A stretch of 64,000 bases of DNA, from contig OX442314.1 of NCBI GenBank assembly GCA_949358305.1, forward strand, positions 44,524,581 to 44,588,580, read 5' to 3'. Source of the stretch: Strigamia acuminata (Eukaryota > Arthropoda > Chilopoda > Geophilomorpha > Linotaeniidae). The notes below the pieces were generated by a model that saw nothing but the letters and a program-made list of their open reading frames with translations, searched no databases and was not told the DNA's origin. Position 1 is the first letter of the stretch, and every line of letters starts with the position of its first letter. The position numbers and the translations under genes are program-made. Positions 9,615 through 19,118 of this stretch are shown piece by piece.

Positions 9615-12143
9615 ATGGAAACCGAAATTGATGAATTATATTTCCCTACCGTTGAGAAAGAATTTACAGCATTATCTGTTTTTAATACTTGGAACGAATT
9701 TGCAGATGCATTCGAAAAGTTCTGCGATTCTACTAGCAGTCCACTTTTTGTGATTCAAAGTTCTCGCAGTATTGAGAAAGAGAATCTGCGACCTGGTGTT
9801 TGCAAACTCCCACTTTCCATTGGATACTACTTTTGTAGATTCGAATGTGCGCATGCTGGTTGTAACAATTCAACATCTAAAGGAAAGCGACCAAAACAAC
9901 AATCGTTGAAGACTGGTTGTTCTGCTCACTTGCATGTTGGTTGGGATAAACGAAAAAGTTTGTTTGTTATTCGAAGCTTTGATAACACACACACCCATGA
10001 AATGGGTTCAGATCTTTACAGATCATATTCGATTAATCGAGCAGTGCGAGGATTGGGTTATAAAATTCCACGGTTGCTTGAGAATACGCTTGAAGATGGG
10101 ACAAGTACTTGGGCATTTTCAAAAAGTCGTTCGGACACAGAACACATTAAAGACAATACTATGTTGTTGCTCGAACATGGAGTAACAGTCTCTGCAGTCA
10201 AAAATTTCGTCAAAGAGAAGGGGAATGTTTCTGCAACATCGAAAGATGTACACAATATAAGGGCTAAATTGGAGTCTACCAACCGACCGCCTGGCATAAA
10301 CGATGGAGAGAAATTTGTTTCAAGTTTACGTTTAGACAAGAAGCAAGACCAGGGAATGGTCATTGCAACTTTAGAAGTGGATTCAGAAATTCGTGTTTGC
10401 TTTTTCCAATTTTCTTGGCAGCGTACACTTTTTGAACGATACCCTGAGCATATTTCTATGGATGCAACATATTGCCTTGTTAACTGCCGCATGCCCTTGT
10501 ACATTGCATCCATTGTTGATGGTAATAATATCACGATTCCAGTGGCATTTGGTCTTGTTGCTGCCGAGACGAAGGAAAATGTTGAATTCTTTGTTGCCAC
10601 TCTTGTGGAAAGAAATCCATGTACATCGACAACCATCTCTTTTATGACAGACAAAGATTTCACTGAAATTTCTCTAATAGAAAAGTACTTTCCACAAGCA
10701 AAACATGAACTTTGCTTGTTTCATGTTCTCAAAAATTTCAAGGCTTTGGTTGATGATCAAAAATTTCCAAGTGATAAGGCAGATGATGCGAAACGATTAC
10801 TAGAACAAATGGCCTACGCTTATGAGCTCAGTTCTTTTGAAGCAAGTTTTTCTGAATTTGAAGAGAAATTTTCGAACCACAACATCTTTCCCCTTTTTCT
10901 GGACCGCTGGTATGCGATCCGCGAAAGCTGGTCAATGTACAGTCGGATTCAGACATACAACTTGGGCAACACTACAAATAACAGAATTGAGTCAATGAAC
11001 AACAAGATAAAGAAGGTAATCAAACGTTATTCATACTTGGACATATTTTACTTAAATTTGAAGATTTTTTTGAGTGACTTGTGGGATAAACTTCATATGA
11101 TTTCGTTTAATCAGCGTTTAAAAGTTACTCAGCTTAGAACGTCAGCACCTATGTCAGTGGTTAGTTCTGTTGCTAGCACTGCAACTCCATTTGCATGTTA
11201 CATAATTGTTGGAGAGTACGTCACAAGTGAAAACTGTAAAACTATCACTAATTTGTCTAATGGGAAGTTTGCCGTTAATATTCCTCCACATCGTATTTCA
11301 GAGACATCCGAAAGTAGTTGTACTTGCAGTCTTTTTTCAATGAAAAAGTTGCCTTGTTGTCATATCTTTTCAGTTAGGAAGCACTTGGATTTAGAAATCT
11401 TTGATCCTAGTCTAGTATCCCAAAGATGGACGCGTAGTTACTCGAACGAATCGTTCCAGGAAGCATCTATCGTTAAGCCAGATGGGTTAGTGAGAGTAAC
11501 TAATAGTTCTAGCGATACATTAACTGAGTCCCAGAAGTTTAGTGAAGCAAAAACCCAGTTAGATGCTTTATCAGAGAAGATGAAATCTTGTAGCAGCGAA
11601 GAATTCAAGAACAGAATGCAGTTTCTTAAAGAAATTAATTCATTGTGGGCTGAAAATCGAAAAGTAGTTGCAGTTGAAATTATATCCACCCATGATACAA
11701 ATTGTGCTTCTAATCCGAGTGTAAATGGTCTGGAGAATGCTACAGATTCAGATGTGAATTGTTCAGAACATGGCGTAGGTCCAGAAGACGGTTCAAAGCC
11801 AGACGTGAATAATCCAGAAAATGGTACAGGTTCAGATGTGAATCGTTCAGAGCATGGCATATGTTCAGATGCAGATGGCTTGGAAAATGAAATTATTTTT
11901 GATGTTGTTGGACGCTTTCCAGATAGAGTAAAAGTGAGAGGTCGTCCCAAAGGTGCTATCCTAACCGCAATAGGAAGAAAAAGGACTCTGCCGAAACCAT
12001 CACTGCGTACAGCAAAAAAATTCAAAACAAAACTTGTCAACCCAGATATTGATTGGGTTGAAGTATGCTCGGAGGTCCAACTGAAGCAAAGTCATTTAGA
12101 TATTTTGCTCTGCGATGATTGGCTTGATGCATCTATCATGTAA
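9615..12143 (+). CDS. MULE transposase (DDE, CxxH, SWIM zinc finger)
   Basis: 842 codons from ATG 9615; an earlier in-frame TTG is not a credible start. Layout: N-terminal zinc-binding region of FLYWCH/FAR1 type (residues about 75-135: FCRFECAHAGC ... TGCSAHLHV ... THTHE); RNase H-fold catalytic core with first D in SMDATY (about 285), second D in FMTDKDF (about 347), the MULE signature CLFHV, and a catalytic E candidate in NNRIESMNNK (about 460); SWIM finger CTCSLFSMKKLPCCHIF (about 570). An Asn/Asp/Glu/Ser-rich spacer has repeated GS(D/K)(V)N(R/C)SE units (about 695-760), then an AT-hook-like GRPKGA. The frame stops at TAA within a Ulp1-like domain that continues in the same frame. It catalyses cut-and-paste transposition in the nucleus. 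Confidence 0.92.
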   Translation: METEIDELYFPTVEKEFTALSVFNTWNEFADAFEKFCDSTSSPLFVIQSSRSIEKENLRPGVCKLPLSIGYYFCRFECAHAGCNNSTSKGKRPKQQSLKTGCSAHLHVGWDKRKSLFVIRSFDNTHTHEMGSDLYRSYSINRAVRGLGYKIPRLLENTLEDGTSTWAFSKSRSDTEHIKDNTMLLLEHGVTVSAVKNFVKEKGNVSATSKDVHNIRAKLESTNRPPGINDGEKFVSSLRLDKKQDQGMVIATLEVDSEIRVCFFQFSWQRTLFERYPEHISMDATYCLVNCRMPLYIASIVDGNNITIPVAFGLVAAETKENVEFFVATLVERNPCTSTTISFMTDKDFTEISLIEKYFPQAKHELCLFHVLKNFKALVDDQKFPSDKADDAKRLLEQMAYAYELSSFEASFSEFEEKFSNHNIFPLFLDRWYAIRESWSMYSRIQTYNLGNTTNNRIESMNNKIKKVIKRYSYLDIFYLNLKIFLSDLWDKLHMISFNQRLKVTQLRTSAPMSVVSSVASTATPFACYIIVGEYVTSENCKTITNLSNGKFAVNIPPHRISETSESSCTCSLFSMKKLPCCHIFSVRKHLDLEIFDPSLVSQRWTRSYSNESFQEASIVKPDGLVRVTNSSSDTLTESQKFSEAKTQLDALSEKMKSCSSEEFKNRMQFLKEINSLWAENRKVVAVEIISTHDTNCASNPSVNGLENATDSDVNCSEHGVGPEDGSKPDVNNPENGTGSDVNRSEHGICSDADGLENEIIFDVVGRFPDRVKVRGRPKGAILTAIGRKRTLPKPSLRTAKKFKTKLVNPDIDWVEVCSEVQLKQSHLDILLCDDWLDASIM

Positions 12144-12155
12144 GCAGCAACATGC

Positions 12156-12845
12156 ATGACAAAGCGAGATTTTCCAATGACCCAAGGCCTCCAAAGAACC
12201 ACGTTTGCAGCATATAATCCACCTGCATTTACTCCTTGCAATGGTGATTTTATCCAAATTTGCCATGTTAATGGCAATCATTGGAATGTTATTGCTGGGC
12301 ACATTAATGATAGTATGATTTTCGTAGATGTATATGATTCTCTCTACTCTGACATCAATCCTGATAATATATCCATTGCTAGTAGTTTGGTCCGCACTAT
12401 AGATTCTTCTTTTCAAATGACATTTCGTTTTCATGATATTATGAAGCAGGACAATGGTCATGATTGTGGCCTACATGCTATAGCAATTTCACTATTACTT
12501 TGTCATGAAGAAAATCCAAGTAATTTCGTATTTGATAAAGCTCGACTAAGATCACATTTGATTGAAAGATTTTCCCATCAAGATGAAAAATTCATCTTAT
12601 TTCCCTTTACACGTCGGGAAGTTTACGACTCTCCTAAAACAACAGTTCATGACAGAGTAATGTGTTATTGCAGGAAAAAAAGAAATACTCGAATGGTTAT
12701 AAAATGCTGTACATGCAAAGAAGATTTCCATAGAGCATGTTTGGTTAAACAGAATACGAATGTGAAGGCCATTCAAACAAAACAGTTTATTTGTGATCGT
12801 TGCATTCTTATGACAGAAGCTAATGTAATTGATATTAGTGAATAA
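12156..12845 (+). CDS. Ulp1-like C48 cysteine protease with PHD finger, in frame behind the transposase
   Basis: 229 codons in the same frame as the transposase; only TAA plus four codons separate them. The protease core shows VNGNHW (catalytic His), a D in VDVYDSLY, and QDNGHDCGLHAIA (oxyanion Gln and catalytic Cys), as in SUMO/Ulp1-type C48 peptidases. The last 65 residues hold C.C ... C..C ... H..C ... C..C spacing of a PHD finger. The domain's N-terminal WLD..I segment is encoded before the TAA, so the stop cuts through the domain. It is therefore probably one 1,076-residue fusion with a nonsense mutation, or a frame expressed by readthrough. Ulp1 domains are known in some MULE lineages (Kaonashi-type plant elements); the PHD partner is less usual. 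Confidence 0.85.
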   Translation: MTKRDFPMTQGLQRTTFAAYNPPAFTPCNGDFIQICHVNGNHWNVIAGHINDSMIFVDVYDSLYSDINPDNISIASSLVRTIDSSFQMTFRFHDIMKQDNGHDCGLHAIAISLLLCHEENPSNFVFDKARLRSHLIERFSHQDEKFILFPFTRREVYDSPKTTVHDRVMCYCRKKRNTRMVIKCCTCKEDFHRACLVKQNTNVKAIQTKQFICDRCILMTEANVIDISE

Positions 12846-12884
12846 AAATCAGTTTTACATAATTTCGACATTCTTTGAGCTTCT

Positions 12885-13079
12885 CCCCACGCCATTGGTT
12901 CGTCTCGTTTTCATGTTCTCGCTACGTTCCCGTCCTCCCGTCCTCGGCAACCCGAAACTTCACATAGCGCGTTTTTGGCGCACCATACCATAGCCGGCCG
13001 AATGATGGCTGTTTGTGGAAATAGCCGGCCCAGTGACGGCCATCTATTCCCACAAACGTTTGTGGGAATATCCACGGCC
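12885..13079 (-). repeat. MULE right terminal inverted repeat
   Basis: The reverse complement matches 9007-9246 at well over 90% by eye, apart from the duplicated palindrome and a 7-9 bp indel near the inner edge. Confidence 0.9.
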
Positions 13080-13088
13080 ATAAAAATA

Positions 13089-13833
13089 TAATAAACTTTA
13101 CATTTTTTGTTAGACCAAACAGAAAAGTAATAATTCGAATTTCGTTCGTTTTTTTCAAGTGGGCAAGCTAACCAAGCCCAGAAAGTCATCCATTATCGTA
13201 GCGATCGCAAACACTTCGTTCGCCTCGACTCTAACCCCAAAAAGCCTGATCCGAATTTCATCGTCTTCGTGAATGACAATATCTTCATTCTCCGTCTTAA
13301 AACTCGGTGGATTGCTCGTAGGATCGAACCGCAAATCGTCCGGCATCGACCGATACGAAACGAAACATCTGAGCGGGCCTACTTCGGCGAAAATGCCGAG
13401 CTTGGTCACCTGAGTGACCACCGCATCCGACACTTCGCCTTTGAACGGCTTCAGCACGATCGCTTTGTACTTGACCGGGTAAATAACGAATCCTTGTCCC
13501 GGACGAACGAATCCCACTCCGATACTATCGATGGCCGTGATCGCGATCACAATGCCGTGTCTGCCCGTAGTGCTGCCTTCGACTTCGCCGTACAATTTCT
13601 GCTTCACCGTTTCCAACAACTGCGGGCCGAAGTAGCGCGGATGAATCATCACTTCGTGCTCCAGCGAAATGTGATAGAACATTCTGAAACTCACCAACTT
13701 GTCAATACGATCTACAAGACTGATGCTCTAGTTAATTTAATGCTATAGTTAAATACACGGTCCGATGGGAACGTTGTGTTTGCGTAATTTCGTTACGTTT
13801 ACGTCACGAAATCCAGCTATGCCGAGTAAAATG
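13089..13833. repeat. Segmental duplication, RPB7 arm, copy 1
   Basis: Continues the homology to copy 2 (34792-35534) beyond the MULE. Divergence is roughly 1.5-2% by eye, clearly higher than in the 4371-8390 part. Homology ends after GCCGAGTAAAATG; copy 2 then runs into an ORF3 fragment and copy 1 into unrelated AT-rich sequence. Confidence 0.85.
13155..13682 (-). CDS. RPB7: RNA polymerase subunit RPB7, copy 1
   Basis: 175 codons, single exon, start ATG 13682. The protein is the full length expected for RPB7 (about 172 residues). It begins [20 protein letters not shown] and shows the RNP-like tip domain followed by an OB/S1 fold: [31 protein letters not shown], then [13 protein letters not shown]-like and [13 protein letters not shown]7 forms the RPB4/RPB7 stalk of RNA polymerase II, which binds nascent RNA and aids initiation. 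The second copy at 34858-35385 differs at roughly eight or nine sites, with one amino-acid change (V/A). No intron is present. The MULE lies 75 bp past the stop, in the presumed 3' UTR. Both copies look functional. Confidence 0.95.
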   Translation of the reverse strand: MFYHISLEHEVMIHPRYFGPQLLETVKQKLYGEVEGSTTGRHGIVIAITAIDSIGVGFVRPGQGFVIYPVKYKAIVLKPFKGEVSDAVVTQVTKLGIFAEVGPLRCFVSYRSMPDDLRFDPTSNPPSFKTENEDIVIHEDDEIRIRLFGVRVEANEVFAIATIMDDFLGLVSLPT

Positions 13834-14249
13834 ATTGAAGCTGATTTCAGTTAGCAGTTTCAATGTATGATATATTGAAAGTATTTTAAATCTACACTAC
13901 ACGTTATGTTGCAGTTCCGCAATTGAAGAAAACTCAAAAACAACTCCTGATAATCACTAGCTGCATTCAAAAACAAAAATATTTTGTGTTTTACATAAAT
14001 TTTAAACCAAAAATGACATCATTTCCTGTTTAAACCCATGTTAAAACTTAAAATACACTTAAACTAAAATTGTTATTTTAATTATTGAATGCTGCTAGTG
14101 TAATGGTAAAATTCTACACAATTATACAAATAAAATCGTTTGTGTTCATGAATTAATGTAAATTGAAATTATAAATGACAATTTATATACACAATTTTAT
14201 AGTAAAGTGATTGATTATGTTAACTTAAAGTACTGTAAAGGTGCAAAAA
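13834..14249. other. AT-rich intergenic region
   Basis: About 400 bp of AT-rich sequence with no ORF, repeat or regulatory motif that I can support. It separates RPB7 (leftward) from the Cdt1 fragment (leftward). Confidence 0.6.
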
Positions 14250-15000
14250 TTAAACTTTAGCCTCCAGTTTAGTTATGACAATATTAAAATCCATATCTTT
14301 TTGTAACTGGATAAAACTTTCCTTGCTGCTATCAACAACAAGCTTTATCCATTCAGGAACCAGTTCTAACAGTCGTTTAATGTGCACATCTATTATTGCG
14401 CACGACAACCCTGTCCCAAGACTGTGTGCGACATTCTCTTCGACTTTCTCAAGCGGCATTGTCCTTTTTTTTTTCAATGTTAAAATAAGATTTGATAATT
14501 GAAGCTATCTCCGGCAACTTATCCCGGCATTCTTCAGCTGGCATTGCTAATTGCACATGCAATTTCTTAGCTAATTCCTTCGCCCTAATCTTGTCGATCA
14601 AAGCTTGCGGGATTCCCTTTAACGCCGGATTCGGCTTCTCTTCTGCGACACTTGGCCGAGACAACATCTTGCTCACATTTTCAAACTTTTCGCCAAACCT
14701 TCCTCTGCCAATTTCAATAACTTCCGCTGCCGTTTGATATTTTGCTTTCATGGGCAGTTGTGGCAATTCTGCCAGAGGAACATCGGGAATTTCGTCAACG
14801 TTAAACTTCTCGTGCCAACTAATCACTCGGGTCTTGTCTACAGTCACCAGAGGATTTATCCTTTGAAGAAATGCGTGATGATGATCTCTGACCACATCCA
14901 AAAGCCGTTCTTGAAATTTATTTCTCCTTTCGAGTAATAACGCGCAATTAAGTTTGTTTTCATTCAGAGGCAAACGGGGGGGAATTTCCCACGTCACCCA
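14250..15000 (-). pseudogene. CDT1: DNA replication licensing factor Cdt1, C-terminal part, frameshifted
   Basis: On the minus strand the frame contains LLERRNKFQERLLDVVRDHH, then HEKFNVDEIPDVP..LPQLP and ALKGIPQALIDKIRAKE, matching the region of metazoan Cdt1 between the geminin-binding winged helix and the C-terminal MCM-binding winged helix. The latter follows (KLPEIASIIKSYFNIE ... VPEWIKLVV). The frame breaks in a 13-nt A/T run (14462-14475, poly-Lys codons), so the last 70 residues are in another frame. N-terminal domains are missing; similarity starts near 15000 and is preceded by repeat sequence. Cdt1 loads MCM onto origins. This could be a 3'-terminal exon with a homopolymer error or a dead partial copy; I favour the latter. 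Confidence 0.75.
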
Positions 15001-15039
15001 TGGGTTTAATCCAACAACCGAACAAGCTGGAGTCCCAAG

Positions 15040-15240
15040 TCTGTTATACACATGAGTATGTGTCCCACCCCAGGGAAACTAGTCCCTGAGCTGCATCCAC
15101 CTCTTTTGCTCGATCAAAAATGATTAATCTTTCTCAGTCTGCTGATTGATCTACTGCTAGTGTTTTTATTTCTGTCTTTCCTTTTTTTAAATTTTAAACT
15201 TTATTTTTTTATTATTGTTTTTGTCCCGAGTCTGTTACAG
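15040..15240 (+). repeat. Interspersed repeat with terminal CCGAGTCTG hairpin half
   Basis: It runs from CATGAGTATGTGTCCCACCC through AAAAATGATTAATC.TTCTCA, GATCTACTGCTAGTGTTTT and ends CCCGAGTCTGTTAC. Relatives are at 36055-36475 and, for its 3' end, 39715-39879. In the latter two the end forms CCGAGTCTG-loop-CAGACTCGG; here the second half is lost. Confidence 0.65.
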
Positions 15241-15324
15241 GGAGATTGAATTAATATTGAATACTAAAAAGTTGTAAAAACATTAGTTTTTATCTGAAGC
15301 ATGTGCATTTATGATCAAGTGGTG

Positions 15325-15770
15325 TGTTGTGCTACAAGAGTTCTGCTGTGCTACAAGTGCTGTGTTGTGTTTCAAGTGCTGTTCTACTACAGCGGATATG
15401 AGTTGCAAATACATCAAAAGGTAGGATGATGTTTGGTCTAGTGTAAAACGTGTCGCTACGATAGGACAAGGCGTCGATAAAACGACACGTCGCTACTGTC
15501 GTGTCTTTTTAAATATGTTATTGTATTATGCCACTAGATGGCGCTGTAACTATTTTTGTTTTTTGCGTTCACTTATAAAAGTGAACTAGTTCGCGATCTT
15601 AGTTCGCAAACTAACGAACTTAGTTCGATAAAACACTGAATAAAGTAGTCAATCAAATAACTAACTAATCACGTTCTCTCCAGACTCACACAATCAAACA
15701 TCTTGGCACACCACACAGCAACCAACCCGTCGCACACAGTTATTAATGACTTTTTTTCTTTTCTTTTATA
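15325..15770 (+). promoter_or_regulatory. LTR-like region with TATA box and poly(A) signal
   Basis: CACTTATAAAAGTG at 15570-15583 is followed by an initiator-like GATCTTAGTTCGC and, 60 bp on, GAATAAAG. Short direct repeats GTGCTACAAG and GTGCTGTG(T) precede it. The order promoter, short R, poly(A) is what a solo or relic LTR would show. Exact ends and a target duplication are not found. Confidence 0.35.
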
Positions 15771-15773
15771 GGA

Positions 15774-16192
15774 TGTAATCCACGGCGAGTTTTGTTTAGA
15801 TGAGCTATTTGCATCCAAACGTGTTCGCCGAAGTCCTCAAATTTACAAGGAGGAAAAACCAGACAAAAAAAAAGGAAGTTTATCATAACATTCCCAGCAT
15901 TAGCCGATCGAAATCGGTGTTAGTAACATTCGTTAAGGAGAAGCAAGTAAGAAGTGAAAACGAAATTTGTTATCTACAATTAAAAACTATTCTTTTCTCT
16001 AGGCGAAGGAAATCCGTTACCCGGTCAACTTAAAACAGTTTCCGGATTATTTGATGTTCGTCGACAATTTTATTTGTCTGCAGCAAATTGCTCAAAAATG
16101 CGTGGGAAACATTTACACATCAAGACAGGAATTATTCAATGATTTTGTCGGCTGCGGGAGGATGTTTATAGTAGTAAATAAGCCTATTTAGT
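15774..16192 (+). other. Two exon-like pieces with intron signals
   Basis: A pyrimidine-rich TTTTATAG acceptor at 15762-15773 precedes a frame beginning DVIHGEFCLDELFASKR. A second acceptor, TTCTCTAG near 16001, precedes a frame AKEIRYPVNLKQFPDYLMF that stays open for about 60 codons. A GTAAGAA donor candidate lies near 15948. I do not recognise the protein. It might be part of a neighbouring gene disrupted by rearrangement. From 16200 to 16900 I see no further supported gene. Confidence 0.3.
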
Positions 16193-16924
16193 GTTAGAGC
16201 AAAACAACTGTTGTCATGGCAATTTATGCTTTTATGAGAATTCCTTTCAATTTACTGTTATTTTTAATTTTTTATCTTGCTTGTTGTTTTTCTATTTTCA
16301 TGTAATTATTTCTCTTTTTGGCTCTGTTAATTCTTGATTTCGTTGTTGGTTATTTATTTTCTATGTTATTTCTGATTCCCATGTTAATGCTAATAATGCT
16401 TTGCCATATCATTAAGTGCTGTTATTATTTTAAGTTTTCTTTGTTGACGAATTATGCATTATTAAATCAGTGCAGACATAGATTTCTCTGGGAACAGTTT
16501 TGTTTTCTTTGTCTCTTCCCATGTCCATGTGGCCCTGGACCACTCCCTCCGAGGTTGCCATCGGTCAACTAAGTCACCTTTGGTGGCGGGTCAGACTGGG
16601 GTACGCGTTGGTGCAACCAAGCTCGTCCCGCACCTCTTCTGCCACTACTCTTGACCAGGACAAGGCATTGACCATCCGCCACAAATGTGTTTCTGCACAG
16701 ATGTTGCCTTCTGTCAAACATCCTTGCCGAATGCTGTTGGAACAAATCATTAAAAAGTTCAACGAATCAACTTTGAGTCTCAATACGTTTGTGTTCCGAA
16801 CAACTCGAGAAAGGAAACTGATTTCACCAAACGACGAGTGCTGAGTGAAATGGCCAGCATTTTTGACCAGCACACAACGTTAGGAGAGCCAGGGAGTACG
16901 TGGTAAAAACCACCCCACAGCTTG

Positions 16925-17156
16925 AAGTGCCCTTAACCTCAAGTTCTACGAGTTGAGCAAGCCAGCTGTCATTGTCACGGATGCATCCCCTGTAGGCAGT
17001 TCTTCCCCAGCCAGATCAGGATGGCCGCGAGTGGCCGGTCGCGTTCACATCCAGATCGCTTTCCTCAGCTGAGCGTAATTACGCTCAGATTGATACGGAA
17101 GCCTTGTCCATTGTCTTTGCAGTGAAGAAATATAATTTTGTGCATCAAGTTTTTTA
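16925..17156 (+). pseudogene. Ty3/gypsy RNase H relic
   Basis: One frame reads YELSKPAVIVTDAS, the start of a retroelement RNase H (the TDAS catalytic Asp). After a frame change, another reads SLSSAERNYAQIDTEALSIV and VKKYNF. These are the hallmark strings of gypsy RNase H. Both frameshifts and internal loss are visible. It ends at a stop just before the start of segment copy 2. It is a third gypsy lineage, closer to ordinary gypsy/mdg elements than to Gypsy-1 or Gypsy-2. Confidence 0.75.
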
Positions 17157-17157
17157 G

Positions 17158-17313
17158 ATGGATAAAATTCTGAATTCCATCAACACAATCTTAGTCAAAT
17201 TGGAGACTGAATGGCTTCGACGCCGAAGTTTAATGCCTGACAACCTATGGGAACCGACAGACCCATCATTTATCGTGTGGGAGAATTTTTATACGGAAAT
17301 CAACGCGATATAG
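17158..17313 (+). CDS. Short ORF spanning the copy 2 left boundary
   Basis: 51 codons from ATG 17158, preceded directly by TTTTTTAG, a possible splice acceptor. It reads WLRRRSLMPDNLWEPTDPSF across the point where homology with base 1 begins. The same frame stays open after the TAG for 30 more codons up to a GTAAGT. I do not recognise it. Confidence 0.25.
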   Translation: MDKILNSINTILVKLETEWLRRRSLMPDNLWEPTDPSFIVWENFYTEINAI

Positions 17314-19118
17314 CAGAAAACCTACAGATTATGCAATTACGGGATTTCCAACGCCACATTTCTTTTTTTTGCAATTCGTTTTTGGAAGGAACGGTTCACA
17401 TTGAGTAGTAAGTCATCAAAATTATGTTATTTTAATTGTTATTTCCAATATTTTTTTTTAATTTCAGATGTGCACAAGTGAGGGGGATGTGGAATGACAA
17501 TTAGAACTAGATTAGAACTAGATTTCAACATTAACAGCGTAGAAATTGTGACATTGTCCCGGTTATGGGAACTTAATCTCTTTGGTAAGTTTTATTTATT
17601 CCATCTATTTACTTATTTATTTATTTATTTAATTTTTGTTTTTAGTCCAATCTTGGTGAGTTGCAGGGAGCCTGACGGTCATCGTCACAACCATCATATT
17701 TTACATTACGTTTATACATCTAGCTTAATTAAAAGAGCGCATTCTCTTTGCCCACTGTTTATCCCCTTTCATCTCTGCCCTTGGGTCATGAAATTTCTCA
17801 TGCACTCAAGTACCTGTCAGCGTAAAATGTTTCCTATGTCTTTGTAAAACCCTTAGAGGCCTTGTTTTAGCGCTCACTGCTGTGATCTCTGCATATACTT
17901 ATATATTTTCGTGTAGGGAATAATTAAACCTATTCATTACTGGTACTTTAATAAATCACATCATAGTATATTTATGAATACTTATGTTTGGCTCATTTAT
18001 TCACATATTTAATCTTATATCTGTCTATCAATTTCAACTGTCGTTATTAAGAAGTCAGATTGTTATTTACACATATTTATTCAATTGTTATACTTTTTTT
18101 TTTATCTTTTTATGGCTAAGGCTGTGCACTGTCACCCCTCAAGTGACATACCTGGACCGGAGTGACCATCCTGTCACTTCGAAACCCCCGTATTTGCGAT
18201 TTTGTTGTTTAATTATTAGAGGGAGACCTTTATGTTGAGAGGATTTCAGCTGATCTTGGCGATACTTACGAAGAAATTCATAAATTTACTTTATGCTTGC
18301 GGCACTTGCGATTGGTGATACAAACTGAAAAATTTTTGTCTACGCCGGGTTGAGTAGGTTAAAATTGTTTTCATTTCATCGTAAATAAGCAGACACACCC
18401 ACAAACATTCACGTCGAGTTAAATAAAAGCTCTGCTCACTAAACGATGCCAACATACTCAAACGGCACCAGTCACTCGTTACCATATCCATGGTAACCAG
18501 TCTGTGTTTGCACATGGTGGCGCGCATCACTTGATTTTTACGACATGTTCAATTCACGTGTTTCGCCTCCACTTTCTTTTTTAATTTTTAGTAACCATAA
18601 AATATCCTTACCCGCCGTTCGGAATGAAGAGCAGAAAGGAGTGCACGAAGGTAATAGTTTTACCAGGAGGAAGAATCAACAAGTTTTGATGAGATTTTGC
18701 TATTCATAGAGGGAGACCTTTATGTTGAGAGCATTTCAGCTGAAATCGTTTTCTGGAATGATTGCGTACATTGAATAACTTTTAACCAATGGCGTGATGC
18801 AAGGTCCGACACTCGCCGGAAGCAGATTTATGATTAATACAGAGACCAATTAATAAGGTCGGCACCGGCAGCAGCAGAGATTGCGCTTTCACGAGAGGAG
18901 ATGACCGCTGAAGACACACAAGTGGTTCAAGCGCATCAGGCTCGTCGAGATCACGCCACATTGGCGGCCGAGAATGGGAATAATCACATACCAGGCAGTC
19001 AGGTGGCAGCTGCATCACCTGGGGATGCTTGGCCCCAGAAATTATAAATATTGTTGTAAAATACACAAATCAACAAGGGGAACGAATTATTCAAAAGCTA
19101 AACCAAGCTGATCAAACG
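17203..19118. repeat. Segmental duplication, left arm, copy 2
   Basis: Copy of 1-1918. It ends exactly where the Gypsy-1 5' LTR begins (GATCAAACG then TGTAGTGACC). The downstream part of copy 1 (1919-4370) is missing here. Confidence 0.9.

Larger units (their letters stand above)
9007..13079 (+). mobile_element. Mutator-like (MULE) DNA transposon with long TIRs
   Basis: A 4,073-bp element with terminal inverted repeats of about 190-240 bp (9007-9246 and 12885-13079). It is flanked by a perfect 9-bp direct repeat ATAAAAATA at 8998-9006 and 13080-13088. The paralogous segment copy 2 has a single ATAAAAATA at 34783-34791 with no insertion, which defines the ends and shows the insertion is younger than the duplication or absent from its template. 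A 9-bp duplication and long TIRs are typical of MULEs. Internal parts: TATA box near 9259, a 5'-UTR tandem array, transposase, Ulp1-like protease plus PHD finger, and a poly(A) signal at 12841. It sits 75 bp downstream of the RPB7 stop codon. Confidence 0.93.
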
